DNA from: Azomonas macrocytogenes | GTDB taxonomy: Bacteria > Pseudomonadota > Gammaproteobacteria > Pseudomonadales > Pseudomonadaceae | Reading direction: 5' to 3' | Assembly (NCBI RefSeq): GCF_014191985.1 | Contig: NZ_JACHXI010000009.1 | Location: forward strand, 62,001-126,000 | Length of the DNA stretch: 64,000 nt | Shown here: piece after piece, positions 1 through 10,497 of the stretch | Position numbering within the stretch: the stretch's first letter is position 1 | Layout: each line of letters opens with the position of its first letter | Translations under genes and position numbers: made by a program | Notes under the pieces: generated by a model | Seen by the model: the letters and a program-made list of their open reading frames with translations, nothing else | Told to the model about the DNA's origin: nothing | Databases searched by the model: none

Positions 1-659
1 TCGGCCCGCATGTAATCGTCAAAGGGCCAGCGAAAATTGGCAAGAACAACCGAATTTTCCAGTTTTCCTCGATTGGGGAAGATACTCCCGATATGAAGTA
101 CAAGGGAGAGCCGACCCGGCTAGTGATAGGTGATCACAATATTATCCGGGAAGGTGTGACCATTCATCGAGGGACTATCCAGGATCGTTCGGAAACCATT
201 ATAGGTAGTCACAACCTCGTCATGGCCTATGCCCATATTGGACATGACTGCGTGGTAGGCAATCATTGCATCATCATCAATAATGCCGGACTTGCCGGCC
301 ATGTGCATGTCGGTGACTGGGCCATCATTTCCGGTTATGTTCTGGTTCATCAGTATTGTCATATCGGCCCGCATAGTTTCTGCGGCATGGGTTCGGGTAT
401 CGTCAAGGACGTACCGGCGTTCGTGACTGTTCTTGGCAATCCTGCTGAAGCGCGCAGCATGAACTTCGAAGGTATGCGCAGGCGAGGTTTCTCCGTTGAG
501 GCTGTGCAGGCTTTGCGCCGTGCCTACAAGACGGTCTATCGCAAGAATTTCACGATTGAAGAGGCGCTCGATGAGTTGCTCGAAGATGCTACCCGATATC
601 CTGAGGTAGCTACATTCCGTGACTCGATCAAGGATTCGAAGCGTGGCATCACTCGCTAA
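1..659 (+). CDS. lpxA: UDP-N-acetylglucosamine acyltransferase LpxA (5' truncated)
   Basis: First step of lipid A synthesis: cytoplasmic transfer of a 3-hydroxyacyl chain from ACP to UDP-GlcNAc. The reading frame is open from base 3, so the gene starts before the window. Left-handed parallel beta-helix hexapeptide repeats run through most of the fragment (for example [19 protein letters not shown]), followed by the LpxA C-terminal helical domain ending in KDSKRGITR. The AHIGHDC segment carries the expected catalytic histidine. It overlaps the start of lpxB, as in the usual lpxA-lpxB operon. Identification is secure; only the N-terminus is missing. Confidence 0.97.
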   Translation, partial: GPHVIVKGPAKIGKNNRIFQFSSIGEDTPDMKYKGEPTRLVIGDHNIIREGVTIHRGTIQDRSETIIGSHNLVMAYAHIGHDCVVGNHCIIINNAGLAGHVHVGDWAIISGYVLVHQYCHIGPHSFCGMGSGIVKDVPAFVTVLGNPAEARSMNFEGMRRRGFSVEAVQALRRAYKTVYRKNFTIEEALDELLEDATRYPEVATFRDSIKDSKRGITR

Positions 660-1797
660 CGGAGATCGCCTGTTTCGTGTCGCTCTGGTTGCAGGAGAAG
701 CTTCCGGAGATATTCTGGGTGCCGGCTTGATGCAAGCCCTGAAAAAGCATCATCCCCATATCGAATTCATCGGTATCGGTGGGCCGAGGATGCAGGCGCA
801 AGGGCTCGATTCCTATTTTCCTCAAGAACGCCTTGCTGTCATGGGGTTAGTAGAGGTCTTGGGAAGACTGCCTGAGCTGATATTGCGACGTCACCGCTTG
901 CTTAACACCCTGATCGAGAGCCGGCCTGATGTCTTCATTGGTATCGATGCTCCCGATTTCAATCTGGGATTGGAGCTCAGGCTACGCAAGGCAGGAATCC
1001 GCACCGTACATTATGTCAGCCCTTCGGTATGGGCTTGGCGACAGAAACGAGTTTTCACGATTCGTGACGCTTGCGACATGATGCTGACGCTATTGCCTTT
1101 CGAGGCTCGCTTTTACGAGGAGCATCGGGTACCTGTACGTTTTGTCGGTCACCCCCTGGCCGATATCATTCCGCTCGAGGCGGACCGGCAGGCAGCACGA
1201 GGCGCTCTGAATTTGCCGCAGGACCAGCTTGTGGTCGCGCTCATGCCGGGTAGTCGTGGCGGTGAAGTTGCCCGTTTGGGTGAGCTTTTTTTCGAAGCGG
1301 CGAGGTTATTGAGGGCCAATCGTCCGAATGTACGTTTTATTGTTCCCTGTGCCAATCAGGCACGCCGCCAGCAGCTCGAGCAAATGCTGATTGGCAAAGA
1401 TGACTTGCCGCTTACCCTGTTCGATGGTCGATCTCATGAGGTTCTGGCTGCCTGTGATGCAGTCTTGATCGCTTCGGGAACTGCAACACTCGAGGCCATG
1501 CTATACAAACGGCCGATGGTTGTAGCTTACCGAGTTTCTCCAATGACTTACCGAATTGCCAAGCGTCTGGTAAAAACTCCTTTTTTCTCGCTACCCAATT
1601 TGTTGGCTGGGCGCATGCTGGTTCCAGAGCTCATTCAGGACGATGCGACGCCACAAGCCATGTTCGAGCTGCTCTCTCCATTGCTCGAAAAGGGCGAACT
1701 GCAAACTGCGAGCTTTGCTGCTATGCATAAGGCGCTGCGTTGTAACGCTTCCGAACGAGCTGCAGATGTGGTTCTACATGTGGCGGGAATTGCCTGA
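643..1797 (+). CDS. lpxB: Lipid-A-disaccharide synthase LpxB
   Basis: Family GT19 glycosyltransferase that joins UDP-2,3-diacylglucosamine to lipid X at the inner membrane. The N-terminal motif [19 protein letters not shown] and the later PGSRGGEV and SGTATLEAM motifs are diagnostic. Length (about 384 aa) is normal. The frame is open further upstream to a GTG at 619, but the GTG at 643 puts the conserved motif at the expected distance from the N-terminus and leaves a short overlap with lpxA. Its stop overlaps the start of rnhB, so lpxA-lpxB-rnhB is a translationally coupled operon. Confidence 0.97.
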   Translation: MASLANGDRLFRVALVAGEASGDILGAGLMQALKKHHPHIEFIGIGGPRMQAQGLDSYFPQERLAVMGLVEVLGRLPELILRRHRLLNTLIESRPDVFIGIDAPDFNLGLELRLRKAGIRTVHYVSPSVWAWRQKRVFTIRDACDMMLTLLPFEARFYEEHRVPVRFVGHPLADIIPLEADRQAARGALNLPQDQLVVALMPGSRGGEVARLGELFFEAARLLRANRPNVRFIVPCANQARRQQLEQMLIGKDDLPLTLFDGRSHEVLAACDAVLIASGTATLEAMLYKRPMVVAYRVSPMTYRIAKRLVKTPFFSLPNLLAGRMLVPELIQDDATPQAMFELLSPLLEKGELQTASFAAMHKALRCNASERAADVVLHVAGIA

Positions 1798-2426
1798 TGC
1801 AACTGGGGCTGGATTTTTCGCTCGTCGAGGAGCTGGTAGCGGGTGTCGATGAGGTCGGCCGAGGCCCATTGTGCGGTCCTGTGGTCACTGCTGCGGTAAT
1901 TCTTGATCCAGGCCGACCGATTCAGGGACTCAATGATTCGAAGAAGCTCAGTGAAGCGCGACGTGAAAAGCTATTCGATGAGATTTGTGATAAGGCTCTG
2001 GCTTGGAGCATAGCCAGGGCTAATGTGGATGAAATCGATCAATTGAATATCCTGCATGCCACGATGTTGGCGATGCAGCGAGCCGTCGCTGGGTTGAGTG
2101 TGATACCACGTCGGGCGTTGATTGATGGTAATCGCTGCCCAACGCTACCGGTGCCATGTGCTTCAGTGATTCAGGGAGATAGCCAAATCCCTGCTATTGC
2201 TGCTGCCTCGATCCTGGCCAAGGTCAGCCGTGACCGGGAAATGCGAGAACTGGATCTGGTTTATCCTGGATATGGCCTGGCCGGGCACAAGGGCTATCCT
2301 ACAATTGTCCATCTCGATGCACTTCGCAGATTGGGTCCCACTGTGATTCACCGGCGCTCGTTCGCCCCCGTTCGGAAATTGCTGGAGGCCGGTGTAACGG
2401 GCAGGGCCGAAGATGCGATCTTCTGA
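1797..2426 (+). CDS. rnhB: Ribonuclease HII
   Basis: Removes misincorporated ribonucleotides and RNA primers from DNA. The type 2 RNase H signature [14 protein letters not shown] (DExGRG) lies near residue 20, with [13 protein letters not shown] after it, and later acidic catalytic residues in the LIDGN and [13 protein letters not shown] segments. At 209 aa it has the normal length. Its ATG overlaps the lpxB stop (TGATG). This is the conserved order lpxB-rnhB-dnaE. Confidence 0.97.
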   Translation: MQLGLDFSLVEELVAGVDEVGRGPLCGPVVTAAVILDPGRPIQGLNDSKKLSEARREKLFDEICDKALAWSIARANVDEIDQLNILHATMLAMQRAVAGLSVIPRRALIDGNRCPTLPVPCASVIQGDSQIPAIAAASILAKVSRDREMRELDLVYPGYGLAGHKGYPTIVHLDALRRLGPTVIHRRSFAPVRKLLEAGVTGRAEDAIF

Positions 2427-2559
2427 ATGAACTGCGTTGTGCTGTACTGCGTCATTTCGTAGGCATTTCCATTACTGCAGGTCGGGTCCTGGCTTGCACA
2501 TCATGCAGTACAATTCCCGCCTTTATTAACATTAACTGTTCACCTGGGCAGGGATTCTA

Positions 2560-5500
2560 ATGACCGTTCGCTTCGTCCATCTGCGCCTGCATACCGAATA
2601 TTCGCTAGTTGATGGACTGGTACGTGTAAAGCCGTTGGTCAAGGCTGTTAGTGCTGCCGGGATGCCAGCGGTAGCGGTTACAGATCAAAGCAACATGTGT
2701 TCGCTGATCAAATTTTACAAGGCAGCCATGGGGGCGGGTATCAAGCCTATTTGTGGTGCCGACATCTGGTTGGCCAGTCGGGATGAAGATGGCCCTTTGT
2801 CGCGCATGACGCTATTGGTCATGAACACTGCCGGCTACCGCAATCTTACCGAATTGATTTCGCGTGGCTGGACCAATGGCCAGCGTAATGACTTGGTGAT
2901 CATTGAGCGAGATTGGCTAAAGGAAGCAGCTGGTGGGTTGGTCGTGCTGTCCGGTGCGCGTGAAGGTGAAATCGGCCAGGCGCTATTGGCTGGTGACACG
3001 TCTGCTGCTGAAACGCTGCTGCATGAATGGCAAGCAGTATTCGGTGATCGCCTCTATCTGGAGGTGCAGCGCACTAGTCGAATCAACGACGAAGAATATC
3101 TGCATGCTGCGGTGGCTTTGGCTGAGCGTACTAGTACGCCTCTGGTGGCTACCAATGATGTGCGCTTTCTTGCTCAGGAAGACTTTGAGGCCCATGAAAC
3201 GCGGGTGTGTATCGGCGAAGGAAGGATTTTGGGCGACTCACGCCGGCCGCGCAACTACTCGGATCAGCAGTACCTGAAAACTCCTGAGGAAATGGCCGAG
3301 CTGTTCGCCGATTTGCCTGAGGCGTTGGAGAACACTGTCGAGATTGCCAAGCGCTGCAATATCGAGGTTCAGCTTGGCAAATATTTCTTGCCGAGCTTTC
3401 CAATTCCCGAAGGTATGACTATCGACGATTACTTGCGTCAGGTTTCCTTTGAAGGGTTGGAGGAGCGCCTGCAAGTACTACTGCCCAAAGATACGGCGGA
3501 TTACGAAAGCAAGCGGCAGGTCTATGTCGATCGCTTGGAATTCGAACTCGGCACCATTATTCAGATGGGCTTCCCAGGTTACTTTCTGATTGTGATGGAC
3601 TTTATCAAATGGGCCAAAAGTAATGGTGTACCAGTTGGTCCGGGACGGGGTTCGGGTGCCGGATCGCTGGTGGCCTATGTGCTCAAAATCACCGATCTTG
3701 ACCCGTTGGCCTATGATTTGCTGTTCGAGCGCTTCCTTAATCCAGAACGGATTTCCATGCCCGACTTCGATGTCGATTTCTGCATGGACGGCCGTGATCG
3801 GGTCATCGACTATGTTGCTGAAACCTATGGTCGCAACGCGGTAAGCCAGATCATTACTTTTGGTTCGATGGCGGCCAAGGCCGTAGTGCGTGATGTGGCA
3901 CGCGTGCAGGGTAAGTCTTACGGCCTGGCGGACAAACTGTCCAAGTTGATTCCCTTCGAAGTAGGTATGACTCTGGAGAAAGCGCACAAGCAGGAAGAGT
4001 TGCTGCGCGATTTTCTCAAGAGCGACGAGGAAGCTCAGGAAATCTGGGATATGGCCCTCAAACTGGAGGGAATCACGCGTGGTACCGGTAAGCACGCCGG
4101 GGGGGTGGTGATCGCTCCGACCAAGCTGACCGACTTCTCTCCCATCGCCTGTGATGAAGAGGGCGGTGGTTTGGTAACCCAGTTTGACAAGGACGATGTG
4201 GAGTCAGCCGGTCTGGTCAAGTTCGACTTCCTGGGCCTGCGCACCTTGACCATCATCAAGTGGGCGATGGAGACCATCAATCGTGAGCGGGCTCGAAAGA
4301 GGCAGGAACCGCTCAATATCGATTTCATTCCGCTGAATGACAAGGATACTTACGAACTGTTGCAGCGTGCCGAAACAACGGCCGTGTTTCAACTAGAATC
4401 GCGCGGTATGAAGGAGTTGATCAAAAAGCTCAAGCCGGATTGTCTGGAGGATCTCATCGCTCTGGTGGCCTTGTTTCGTCCGGGCCCATTGCAGTCAGGC
4501 ATGGTGGATGACTTCATCAATCGCAAGCACGGTCGTTCGGATATTTCCTATCCGCACCCGGATTACCAATATGAGGGGCTGAAACCGGTCTTGGCTCCCA
4601 CTTACGGCATCATCCTTTATCAGGAACAGGTGATGCAGATTGCCCAGGTGATGGCTGGTTATACACTGGGTGGTGCCGATATGCTGCGGCGTGCCATGGG
4701 CAAGAAAAAGCCGGAAGAAATGGCCAAGCAGCGAGGCGGTTTCATCGAAGGTTGTACCAATAACAGTATCGATGCCGACCTGGCCGGAAACATCTTCGAT
4801 CTGGTGGAAAAATTCGCGGGCTACGGGTTCAACAAATCGCACTCTGCAGCCTATGGCCTGGTTTCCTACCAGACTGCCTGGCTCAAAACCCACTATCCAG
4901 CGCCCTTTATGGCTGCAGTGTTGTCTGCCGACATGCACAACACCGACAAAGTCGTGACTCTTATCGAAGAGTGTCGCAGCATGCGGCTGCGCATTATTGC
5001 TCCGGACGTGAACAAATCGGAATTCCAGTTCACCGTGGATGAGGATAGTCGAATCGTCTATGGATTAGGAGCCATCAAAGGCGTTGGCGAAGGACCGGTA
5101 GAGGCTATTGCCGAATGCCGTGCTCATGGCGAGCCGTTCAAAGATCTATTCGATTTCTGCAACCGCATCGATCTCAAACGGATCAACAAGCGAACTCTTG
5201 AGGCCTTGATTCGAGGTGGAGCTCTGGATCGCTTGGGGCCGTTCTTCTCCGACGAGACCAAAGCCTATCAGGCTAATATCGACCGAAACCGGGCAGTATT
5301 GCTGGCGGCCATGGAAGCTGCCGTACAGTCGGCCGAGCAGACCGCCCGCTGCGAGGATAGCGGGCATCTGGATCTCTTCGGCGGCTTGTTCGCCGAGCCC
5401 GCGGCGGATATCTACGCCAGTCACCGTGATGTGCGCGAGCTTTCACTCAAGGAGCGATTGAAAGGAGAGAAGGATACATTGGGGCTTTACCTAACAGGGC

Positions 5501-6078
5501 ACCCTATCGATGAGTATGAAAGTGAAGTCCGGCGCTTCGCCCGACAACGGATCGTCGAACTCAAACCAGCCCGTGAGACCCAGACCCTGGCTGGATTGAT
5601 CGTGAATCTGCGAATCATGAAGAACAAGAAGGGCGAAAAGATGGGTTTCATCACCCTGGACGATCGTTCGGGACGTATTGAGGCTTCATTGTTCGCCGAC
5701 GCTTTTTCCAGTGCTCAGGCGTTGTTGCAAACCGATGCCCTGGTCGTAGTAGAAGGTGAGGTAAGTAACGATGATTTTTCTGGTGGCTTACGTCTGAGAG
5801 CAAAGCGAGTCATGAGTCTTGAGGAGGCGCGGACCAGCCTTGCCGAAAGCCTGCGAGTCAGGGTTGCCAGCGAGGCATTGCACAGTCGTTTACATTGGCT
5901 GGCCGATGTCTGTGGACGTTATCGCGGTGGTTGTCCAATTACACTGGAATACACCGGACGAGAAGCCAGGGCCTTGCTACAACTTGGCGAACATTGGCAG
6001 ATCGATCCTGCAGATAATCTTATTCAGACATTGCGCGATCAGTTCGGGCGAGACAACGTTTTTTTGCAGTACCGTTAA
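2560..6078 (+). CDS. dnaE: DNA polymerase III alpha subunit
   Basis: Replicative C-family polymerase, catalytic subunit of the Pol III core. An N-terminal PHP domain (RLHTEYSLVDGL at residues 9-20) precedes the palm with PDFDVDFCMDGRDR, which carries the catalytic aspartates, and the third acidic region in VKFDFLGLRTLT. A helix-hairpin-helix region and a C-terminal OB fold (TLAGLIVNLRIMKNKKGEK) follow. The length of 1172 aa is typical. A 133-bp gap separates it from rnhB. In most gammaproteobacteria accA follows dnaE; here recA follows instead. Confidence 0.98.
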   Translation: MTVRFVHLRLHTEYSLVDGLVRVKPLVKAVSAAGMPAVAVTDQSNMCSLIKFYKAAMGAGIKPICGADIWLASRDEDGPLSRMTLLVMNTAGYRNLTELISRGWTNGQRNDLVIIERDWLKEAAGGLVVLSGAREGEIGQALLAGDTSAAETLLHEWQAVFGDRLYLEVQRTSRINDEEYLHAAVALAERTSTPLVATNDVRFLAQEDFEAHETRVCIGEGRILGDSRRPRNYSDQQYLKTPEEMAELFADLPEALENTVEIAKRCNIEVQLGKYFLPSFPIPEGMTIDDYLRQVSFEGLEERLQVLLPKDTADYESKRQVYVDRLEFELGTIIQMGFPGYFLIVMDFIKWAKSNGVPVGPGRGSGAGSLVAYVLKITDLDPLAYDLLFERFLNPERISMPDFDVDFCMDGRDRVIDYVAETYGRNAVSQIITFGSMAAKAVVRDVARVQGKSYGLADKLSKLIPFEVGMTLEKAHKQEELLRDFLKSDEEAQEIWDMALKLEGITRGTGKHAGGVVIAPTKLTDFSPIACDEEGGGLVTQFDKDDVESAGLVKFDFLGLRTLTIIKWAMETINRERARKRQEPLNIDFIPLNDKDTYELLQRAETTAVFQLESRGMKELIKKLKPDCLEDLIALVALFRPGPLQSGMVDDFINRKHGRSDISYPHPDYQYEGLKPVLAPTYGIILYQEQVMQIAQVMAGYTLGGADMLRRAMGKKKPEEMAKQRGGFIEGCTNNSIDADLAGNIFDLVEKFAGYGFNKSHSAAYGLVSYQTAWLKTHYPAPFMAAVLSADMHNTDKVVTLIEECRSMRLRIIAPDVNKSEFQFTVDEDSRIVYGLGAIKGVGEGPVEAIAECRAHGEPFKDLFDFCNRIDLKRINKRTLEALIRGGALDRLGPFFSDETKAYQANIDRNRAVLLAAMEAAVQSAEQTARCEDSGHLDLFGGLFAEPAADIYASHRDVRELSLKERLKGEKDTLGLYLTGHPIDEYESEVRRFARQRIVELKPARETQTLAGLIVNLRIMKNKKGEKMGFITLDDRSGRIEASLFADAFSSAQALLQTDALVVVEGEVSNDDFSGGLRLRAKRVMSLEEARTSLAESLRVRVASEALHSRLHWLADVCGRYRGGCPITLEYTGREARALLQLGEHWQIDPADNLIQTLRDQFGRDNVFLQYR

Positions 6079-6137
6079 AGTCATATGGCAAAGCGACAAC
6101 AGACCCTAGGCGACAGGCTGAGGGGTATGCTTTAATA

Positions 6138-6153
6138 CTGGTTACTTATACAG
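6138..6153 (+). promoter_or_regulatory. Candidate LexA (SOS) box upstream of recA
   Basis: A CTG-N10-CAG motif (CTGGTTACTTATACAG) lies 40 bp before the recA start codon and overlaps an AT-rich segment (TTATAC) that could be the -10 element. CTG-N10-CAG is the gammaproteobacterial LexA consensus, and recA is a core SOS gene, so the position supports the call. No binding has been tested. Confidence 0.8.
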
Positions 6154-6193
6154 CTTTATGGCCTCAAGCCGCCCGATCACACGAGGACATCAG

Positions 6194-7258
6194 ATGGACG
6201 AGAACAAGAAACGCGCCTTGGCTGCAGCTCTGGGCCAGATCGAACGCCAGTTCGGCAAGGGTGCGGTCATGCGCATGGGTGATCATGAGCGCCCTGCTAT
6301 TCCTTCCATTTCCACTGGCTCTCTGGGGCTGGATATCGCATTGGGAATCGGTGGCTTGCCCAAGGGGCGCATTGTCGAAATCTACGGCCCGGAATCGTCC
6401 GGCAAGACTACTATGACTCTATCGGTAATCGCCGAAGCCCAGAAGCAGGGGGCTACCTGCGCCTTCGTCGATGCCGAGCATGCCTTGGATCCAGACTACG
6501 CCGGCAAACTCGGGGTAAACGTGGATGACTTATTGGTATCGCAACCAGATACTGGCGAGCAGGCACTGGAAATCACCGATATGTTGGTACGCTCCAATGC
6601 GGTGGATGTGATCATCGTCGATTCCGTGGCCGCCCTGGTGCCTAAAGCCGAGATTGAAGGTGAAATGGGCGATGCTCACGTCGGTCTGCAGGCCCGACTC
6701 ATGTCCCAGGCGCTGCGCAAGATCACTGGTAATATCAAAAATGCCAACTGCCTGGTTATCTTTATCAACCAGATCCGCATGAAGATCGGCGTGATGTTTG
6801 GAAGCCCGGAAACCACTACGGGGGGGAATGCGTTGAAATTCTATGCCTCCGTGCGCCTGGATATTCGTCGTATCGGCGCAGTGAAGGACAGCGATGAAGT
6901 AATCGGTAGCGAAACGCGAGTCAAGGTTGTGAAAAACAAGGTTGCGCCGCCATTCCGTCAGGCGGAATTTCAGATCCTTTATGGCAAGGGTATCTACCGC
7001 AATGGCGAAGTCATCGATTTGGGCGTGCAGCAAAGCCTGATCGAGAAATCTGGTGCCTGGTATAGCTACCAGGGTAGCAAGATCGGCCAGGGCAAGGCGA
7101 ATGCCGCCAAATATCTGGAGGATAATCCGGAGATTGCCCAGGCTATCGAGCAGCAGATCCGTCAACAGCTTCTCGTGACAGCTGCTTCAAGTAGCAAAAA
7201 CACTTCGCCAGCAGCCATGAGCGATGAGTCTGCAGGTGTAGATACGGCCGATTACTGA
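6194..7258 (+). CDS. recA: Recombinase RecA
   Basis: Forms the ATP-dependent filament on ssDNA for homologous recombination and for LexA and prophage repressor self-cleavage. Walker A is GPESSGKT; the MAW region and the L1 and L2 loops ([34 protein letters not shown]) are intact. The frame extends upstream to 6158, but the ATG at 6194 gives the standard [21 protein letters not shown]-terminus. The length is 354 aa. recX follows after 4 bp. RecA activity should also matter for the downstream prophage, whose CI repressor is of the S24 self-cleaving type. Confidence 0.98.
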   Translation: MDENKKRALAAALGQIERQFGKGAVMRMGDHERPAIPSISTGSLGLDIALGIGGLPKGRIVEIYGPESSGKTTMTLSVIAEAQKQGATCAFVDAEHALDPDYAGKLGVNVDDLLVSQPDTGEQALEITDMLVRSNAVDVIIVDSVAALVPKAEIEGEMGDAHVGLQARLMSQALRKITGNIKNANCLVIFINQIRMKIGVMFGSPETTTGGNALKFYASVRLDIRRIGAVKDSDEVIGSETRVKVVKNKVAPPFRQAEFQILYGKGIYRNGEVIDLGVQQSLIEKSGAWYSYQGSKIGQGKANAAKYLEDNPEIAQAIEQQIRQQLLVTAASSSKNTSPAAMSDESAGVDTADY

Positions 7259-7262
7259 CTGC

Positions 7263-7727
7263 ATGCCCGTTGTCCTCGACTCGCCTGCAGCCGTTCGACG
7301 GGCCGCAATGGATCTGCTGGCTCGCCGTGAGTACGGTCGCTTCGAACTGACTCGCAAATTGTGCCAATGTGGCGCTTTGGTCGGTCTTGTCGATCCGGTT
7401 CTGGATCGTCTGGCCGATGAAGGGTTGTTGAGTGATGCCCGTTATCTCGAAGCGTTCGTAAGAAAGCGAGCTATCGGTGGTTATGGCCCGCTGCGCATCC
7501 GTGAAGAGCTTGCCCGTCAAGGCCTTTCTCGCAGTGCTATCGAGCAGGCTTTTCAGGAAAGCACCTTCGATTGGTCCGAGCGCTTGCGTGATGTCTGGCA
7601 ACGCAAATTTGCTGGACAAAAGCCACAGGATCAACGTGAGCGGGGTAAGCAAGCGCGATTTCTTGCTTACCGAGGGTTCCCTGCCGATATGATCAGCCAG
7701 CTATGGCGGGATTCGACAGCAGATTGA
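7263..7727 (+). CDS. recX: RecA regulatory protein RecX
   Basis: Inhibits RecA filament extension. The protein has 154 aa with the family's three-helix repeats ([48 protein letters not shown]). It lies immediately 3' of recA, the canonical arrangement, and is probably cotranscribed with it. Confidence 0.95.
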   Translation: MPVVLDSPAAVRRAAMDLLARREYGRFELTRKLCQCGALVGLVDPVLDRLADEGLLSDARYLEAFVRKRAIGGYGPLRIREELARQGLSRSAIEQAFQESTFDWSERLRDVWQRKFAGQKPQDQRERGKQARFLAYRGFPADMISQLWRDSTAD

Positions 7728-7930
7728 GCTGTTTTCTTGAGCGTGTAAGAGCTTACTGCCAATCTTTCTTTGCCGGCAGGCAAGGCGTGCACAGACTTCA
7801 AAATGGTCGTTATCTCATTGCTGGTATACAGCACGGGCTTTCGTCAGGACCCGTTCCAAGAGGAGAACGATCATTACGCCGGGCAACCGGTTTATTGAAA
7901 AGAACCGGTCGGCCCGTCTGGTGAATACAC

Positions 7931-9649
7931 TCAGTACGAGGCTTCGGCCTCTGGTCCACCGATATCCATACCTCTGAAGATGCTGCAGCGCTCAAAGACT
8001 TCCAGCGTCGGCTCCACCGATTTGTGGTAGCAATATTTGGCGACCAGTTTGGCTAAGCCTTTGATATCGCGTCCACTGGCTTGCGGAAAGAGAGTGGCCA
8101 GCTTGCTGGTGAGCTCGGTATCGATGTTGAGACCGAACTGCTCGGTCATTACCCTCCAGATTTTACGCCGGTCTTCCTGGCCGGGTGGGTGGTACTTGAT
8201 CAATGCTATGCAACGAGAAACGACCGCCTCATCAATATCGTTAACGCGATTGGTAGTCAGGAAAAGCAGTCCGTTGAAGTACTCTAGTACACGCAGGAAA
8301 ACTCCGACTACCGCATTGGCGGTAATGTTATCGTCGCGGCGTTTGATGTAGACATCTGCCTCGTCGATCAGCATGACGGCTCCCCAGCGCTGAGCGCGGG
8401 TCAGGGTCTTTTTCAGGATCTGTTCCATCTCCGAGACATTCAGGCCGAGCTGTCCGGAATGTACGCGATAGAGCGGGCGCTTGATGATTTCCGAGTAAAC
8501 CTCGGCTGTCAGCGTCTTGCCGACTCCGGGCGGGCCGGCACAGAGCACAGTAGTGCCACCGGATTTGCCTTCGACGATGTCATCCATCAGCACATCCATC
8601 TCGGCGGTAAGAATGTCGATGAGGTCTGTCTGTTCCGGAGGCAGGATCAGCTTGTCTTTTAATTCTGGCTGATATTCATAGGGCTGCATGTCGTCGACGT
8701 GTACCCAGAGATGATGGTGTAGATCGAGATGGAACATTAGTACATAGCCATGCACTGGCAGTTCGGAAAAAGCTCCTTCGGGAACATCGGATTGCAACGA
8801 TTCGGTAGCTTTTTCCACTCGCTCGTCGTATTTCGTGCTGCGGCCAGCTTTGCGCAGGTACTTGGCCAGGAAATCGCCCGAGGTATCCAGCATTAATACA
8901 CGATCCTTGAGTATGTCCTCATCATTGACCAGCCGGGCGCTACCTCCTGAAGAAGAGAGCACAACGCGCTCTTTGCGTGCCCAATCGGTACTGCGATGTG
9001 AGGCGGTGGGATCCTCGGTATAGATTCCAGTTCCTCTGGCAGAAAATTGCCGGCCATAGTCCGAGCGCCATTCGAAAAAGCGTTGGGCTGAATGATCATA
9101 GGCGGCAATCAATTCTGGCGTTTCCTTGAGAAAACCCTTAGCCAGAAGTATTTCGGGAATGGTCTTCTCCAGAATGTCCCGTTCGAATATTTGTATGGTC
9201 ACGGTAGCGATCTTGGCCATGCTGTTGGCTTTGAGATCGAGCAGGATGCGGCCGCTTTCTTCTTCACCGGGTGGCGTGAAGTCGATACGTGAAACCAGAT
9301 AAGCGTAAGGTTTGCCGGTTGCGTTGACCTTGAATAGCCATCCACGGATCACATCCTTGATCAGGAACTCGGCGATGGCGGGAACCAGTTTTTCCAGATC
9401 CTGTTCACTGTAGCGTTGGCCACCTGCGTGCAGGACTTTCCGCAGCGTGGCTAATTGCGCTGCCCGTACTTCCATGCTTGGTCCAGCACTCACATACAGG
9501 TTGTGCAGGAAGTCCACTTGTACGGTAGATAGCTGGTCGAAAGGAGTTTCTGCCCGATTACCGAATTTCAATTGGTTGCCCAACATGGACAAGTCCGGAA
9601 ATTTGCTGACCAGTGCTTCTACGTAGGGACGATCGATGATGAGTTTCAT
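7931..9649 (-). CDS. AAA+ ATPase of unknown function
   Basis: The protein has 572 aa. The C-terminal half is an AAA+ module: Walker A GPPGVGKTLTAEV near residue 365, Walker B AVMLIDEADVYI, sensor 1 LFLTTNRVNDIDEAV and the second region of homology VVSRCIALIKYHPP. The N-terminal part, about 330 aa, has no motif I recognise and may be a substrate-recognition region. The gene stands alone, convergent with recX and with no operon partner. Nothing in the context gives its role. Confidence 0.8.
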   Translation of the reverse strand: MKLIIDRPYVEALVSKFPDLSMLGNQLKFGNRAETPFDQLSTVQVDFLHNLYVSAGPSMEVRAAQLATLRKVLHAGGQRYSEQDLEKLVPAIAEFLIKDVIRGWLFKVNATGKPYAYLVSRIDFTPPGEEESGRILLDLKANSMAKIATVTIQIFERDILEKTIPEILLAKGFLKETPELIAAYDHSAQRFFEWRSDYGRQFSARGTGIYTEDPTASHRSTDWARKERVVLSSSGGSARLVNDEDILKDRVLMLDTSGDFLAKYLRKAGRSTKYDERVEKATESLQSDVPEGAFSELPVHGYVLMFHLDLHHHLWVHVDDMQPYEYQPELKDKLILPPEQTDLIDILTAEMDVLMDDIVEGKSGGTTVLCAGPPGVGKTLTAEVYSEIIKRPLYRVHSGQLGLNVSEMEQILKKTLTRAQRWGAVMLIDEADVYIKRRDDNITANAVVGVFLRVLEYFNGLLFLTTNRVNDIDEAVVSRCIALIKYHPPGQEDRRKIWRVMTEQFGLNIDTELTSKLATLFPQASGRDIKGLAKLVAKYCYHKSVEPTLEVFERCSIFRGMDIGGPEAEASY

Positions 9650-9847
9650 ACAGGAGCGCTACCCGGTTTTATGGTGCGCCATAGTTAGCAATATTCGAGC
9701 CATTATGTATATTGTTGATTTTAAATGGAATAATATTGAAAAATAGTACATTTGTGAACGGCTTGCTGTCCCGATCAGGTGAGATAAGAGACAAAACGAC
9801 CTGATAGGAGGGTATGGTGAGACATGAAATTCAGCATACACGGGCAA

Positions 9848-10267
9848 TCAATCTTCCAGTTGCTTGTAGTTTTCCCTGGCCAGATCGATGTAATCGTAAG
9901 TAGGATAAAATTCTGTCTGGAAAGCTCCCCAGGCGCTTTCCTCGATAGTCCGGTTGACCTCGCGCAGCTTGTCTGGTGGTACTCGCAAGGTTACAACCTG
10001 ACCGATTCCCATCATTACATACCAGGACACCACTTCTGTCCCTTCTGGCGGGAATTGCTTGTAGAAGCCTTGGCGCTGCAATTTTTTCTGTTGTTCCAAG
10101 AGTGTTTGCGATTGATCGTGGCGGAGAAAAATCGTCAGCAGCATATTCGACTGTCCAGAGGCCTGAGCCGATACTGTCTGTTCTGCATAAGCAATGGTTG
10201 GGGCGATTAGGCTGGTCAGTATGCCGGCTTTGAAAAATGAGTAGATACTTTTGCGAAGAATCGTCAT
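9848..10267 (-). CDS. Small exported protein, unknown function
   Basis: The protein has 139 aa from the ATG at 10267 (MTILRKSIYSFFKAG). A hydrophobic stretch ending in APTIAYAEQ looks like a cleavable signal peptide, so the mature part of about 115 aa is probably periplasmic. The frame is open further upstream to 10324, but that would bury the signal peptide. No family was recognised. It is co-oriented with bepA, 230 bp downstream of it. Confidence 0.65.
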   Translation of the reverse strand: MTILRKSIYSFFKAGILTSLIAPTIAYAEQTVSAQASGQSNMLLTIFLRHDQSQTLLEQQKKLQRQGFYKQFPPEGTEVVSWYVMMGIGQVVTLRVPPDKLREVNRTIEESAWGAFQTEFYPTYDYIDLARENYKQLED

Positions 10268-10497
10268 CGGGCTTCTCTTCTGTAGTTGATCTTGGCGGCG
10301 CGATAAAACGCCTAGCTTCCTCAACCTGTAGAAGCATTGTTGATGTTAACGGTTCCCTATTTACCAGCCTTTTCGGGTTGACTTTCTGGTAACTTCCTCT
10401 GGTTCAGGTGAAGAAGCTGCCGCCGAAGATCCCAGATCCATAGCCCTGAAGATTTCTGGCGCCTTCTGAGAATCTTGCTCCTGGCACCGTGAATTTG

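Noticed and set aside
9659-9847. Short minus-strand frame between the AAA+ gene and the small periplasmic gene
   Set aside because: No ribosome-binding site or family, AT-rich intergenic composition.
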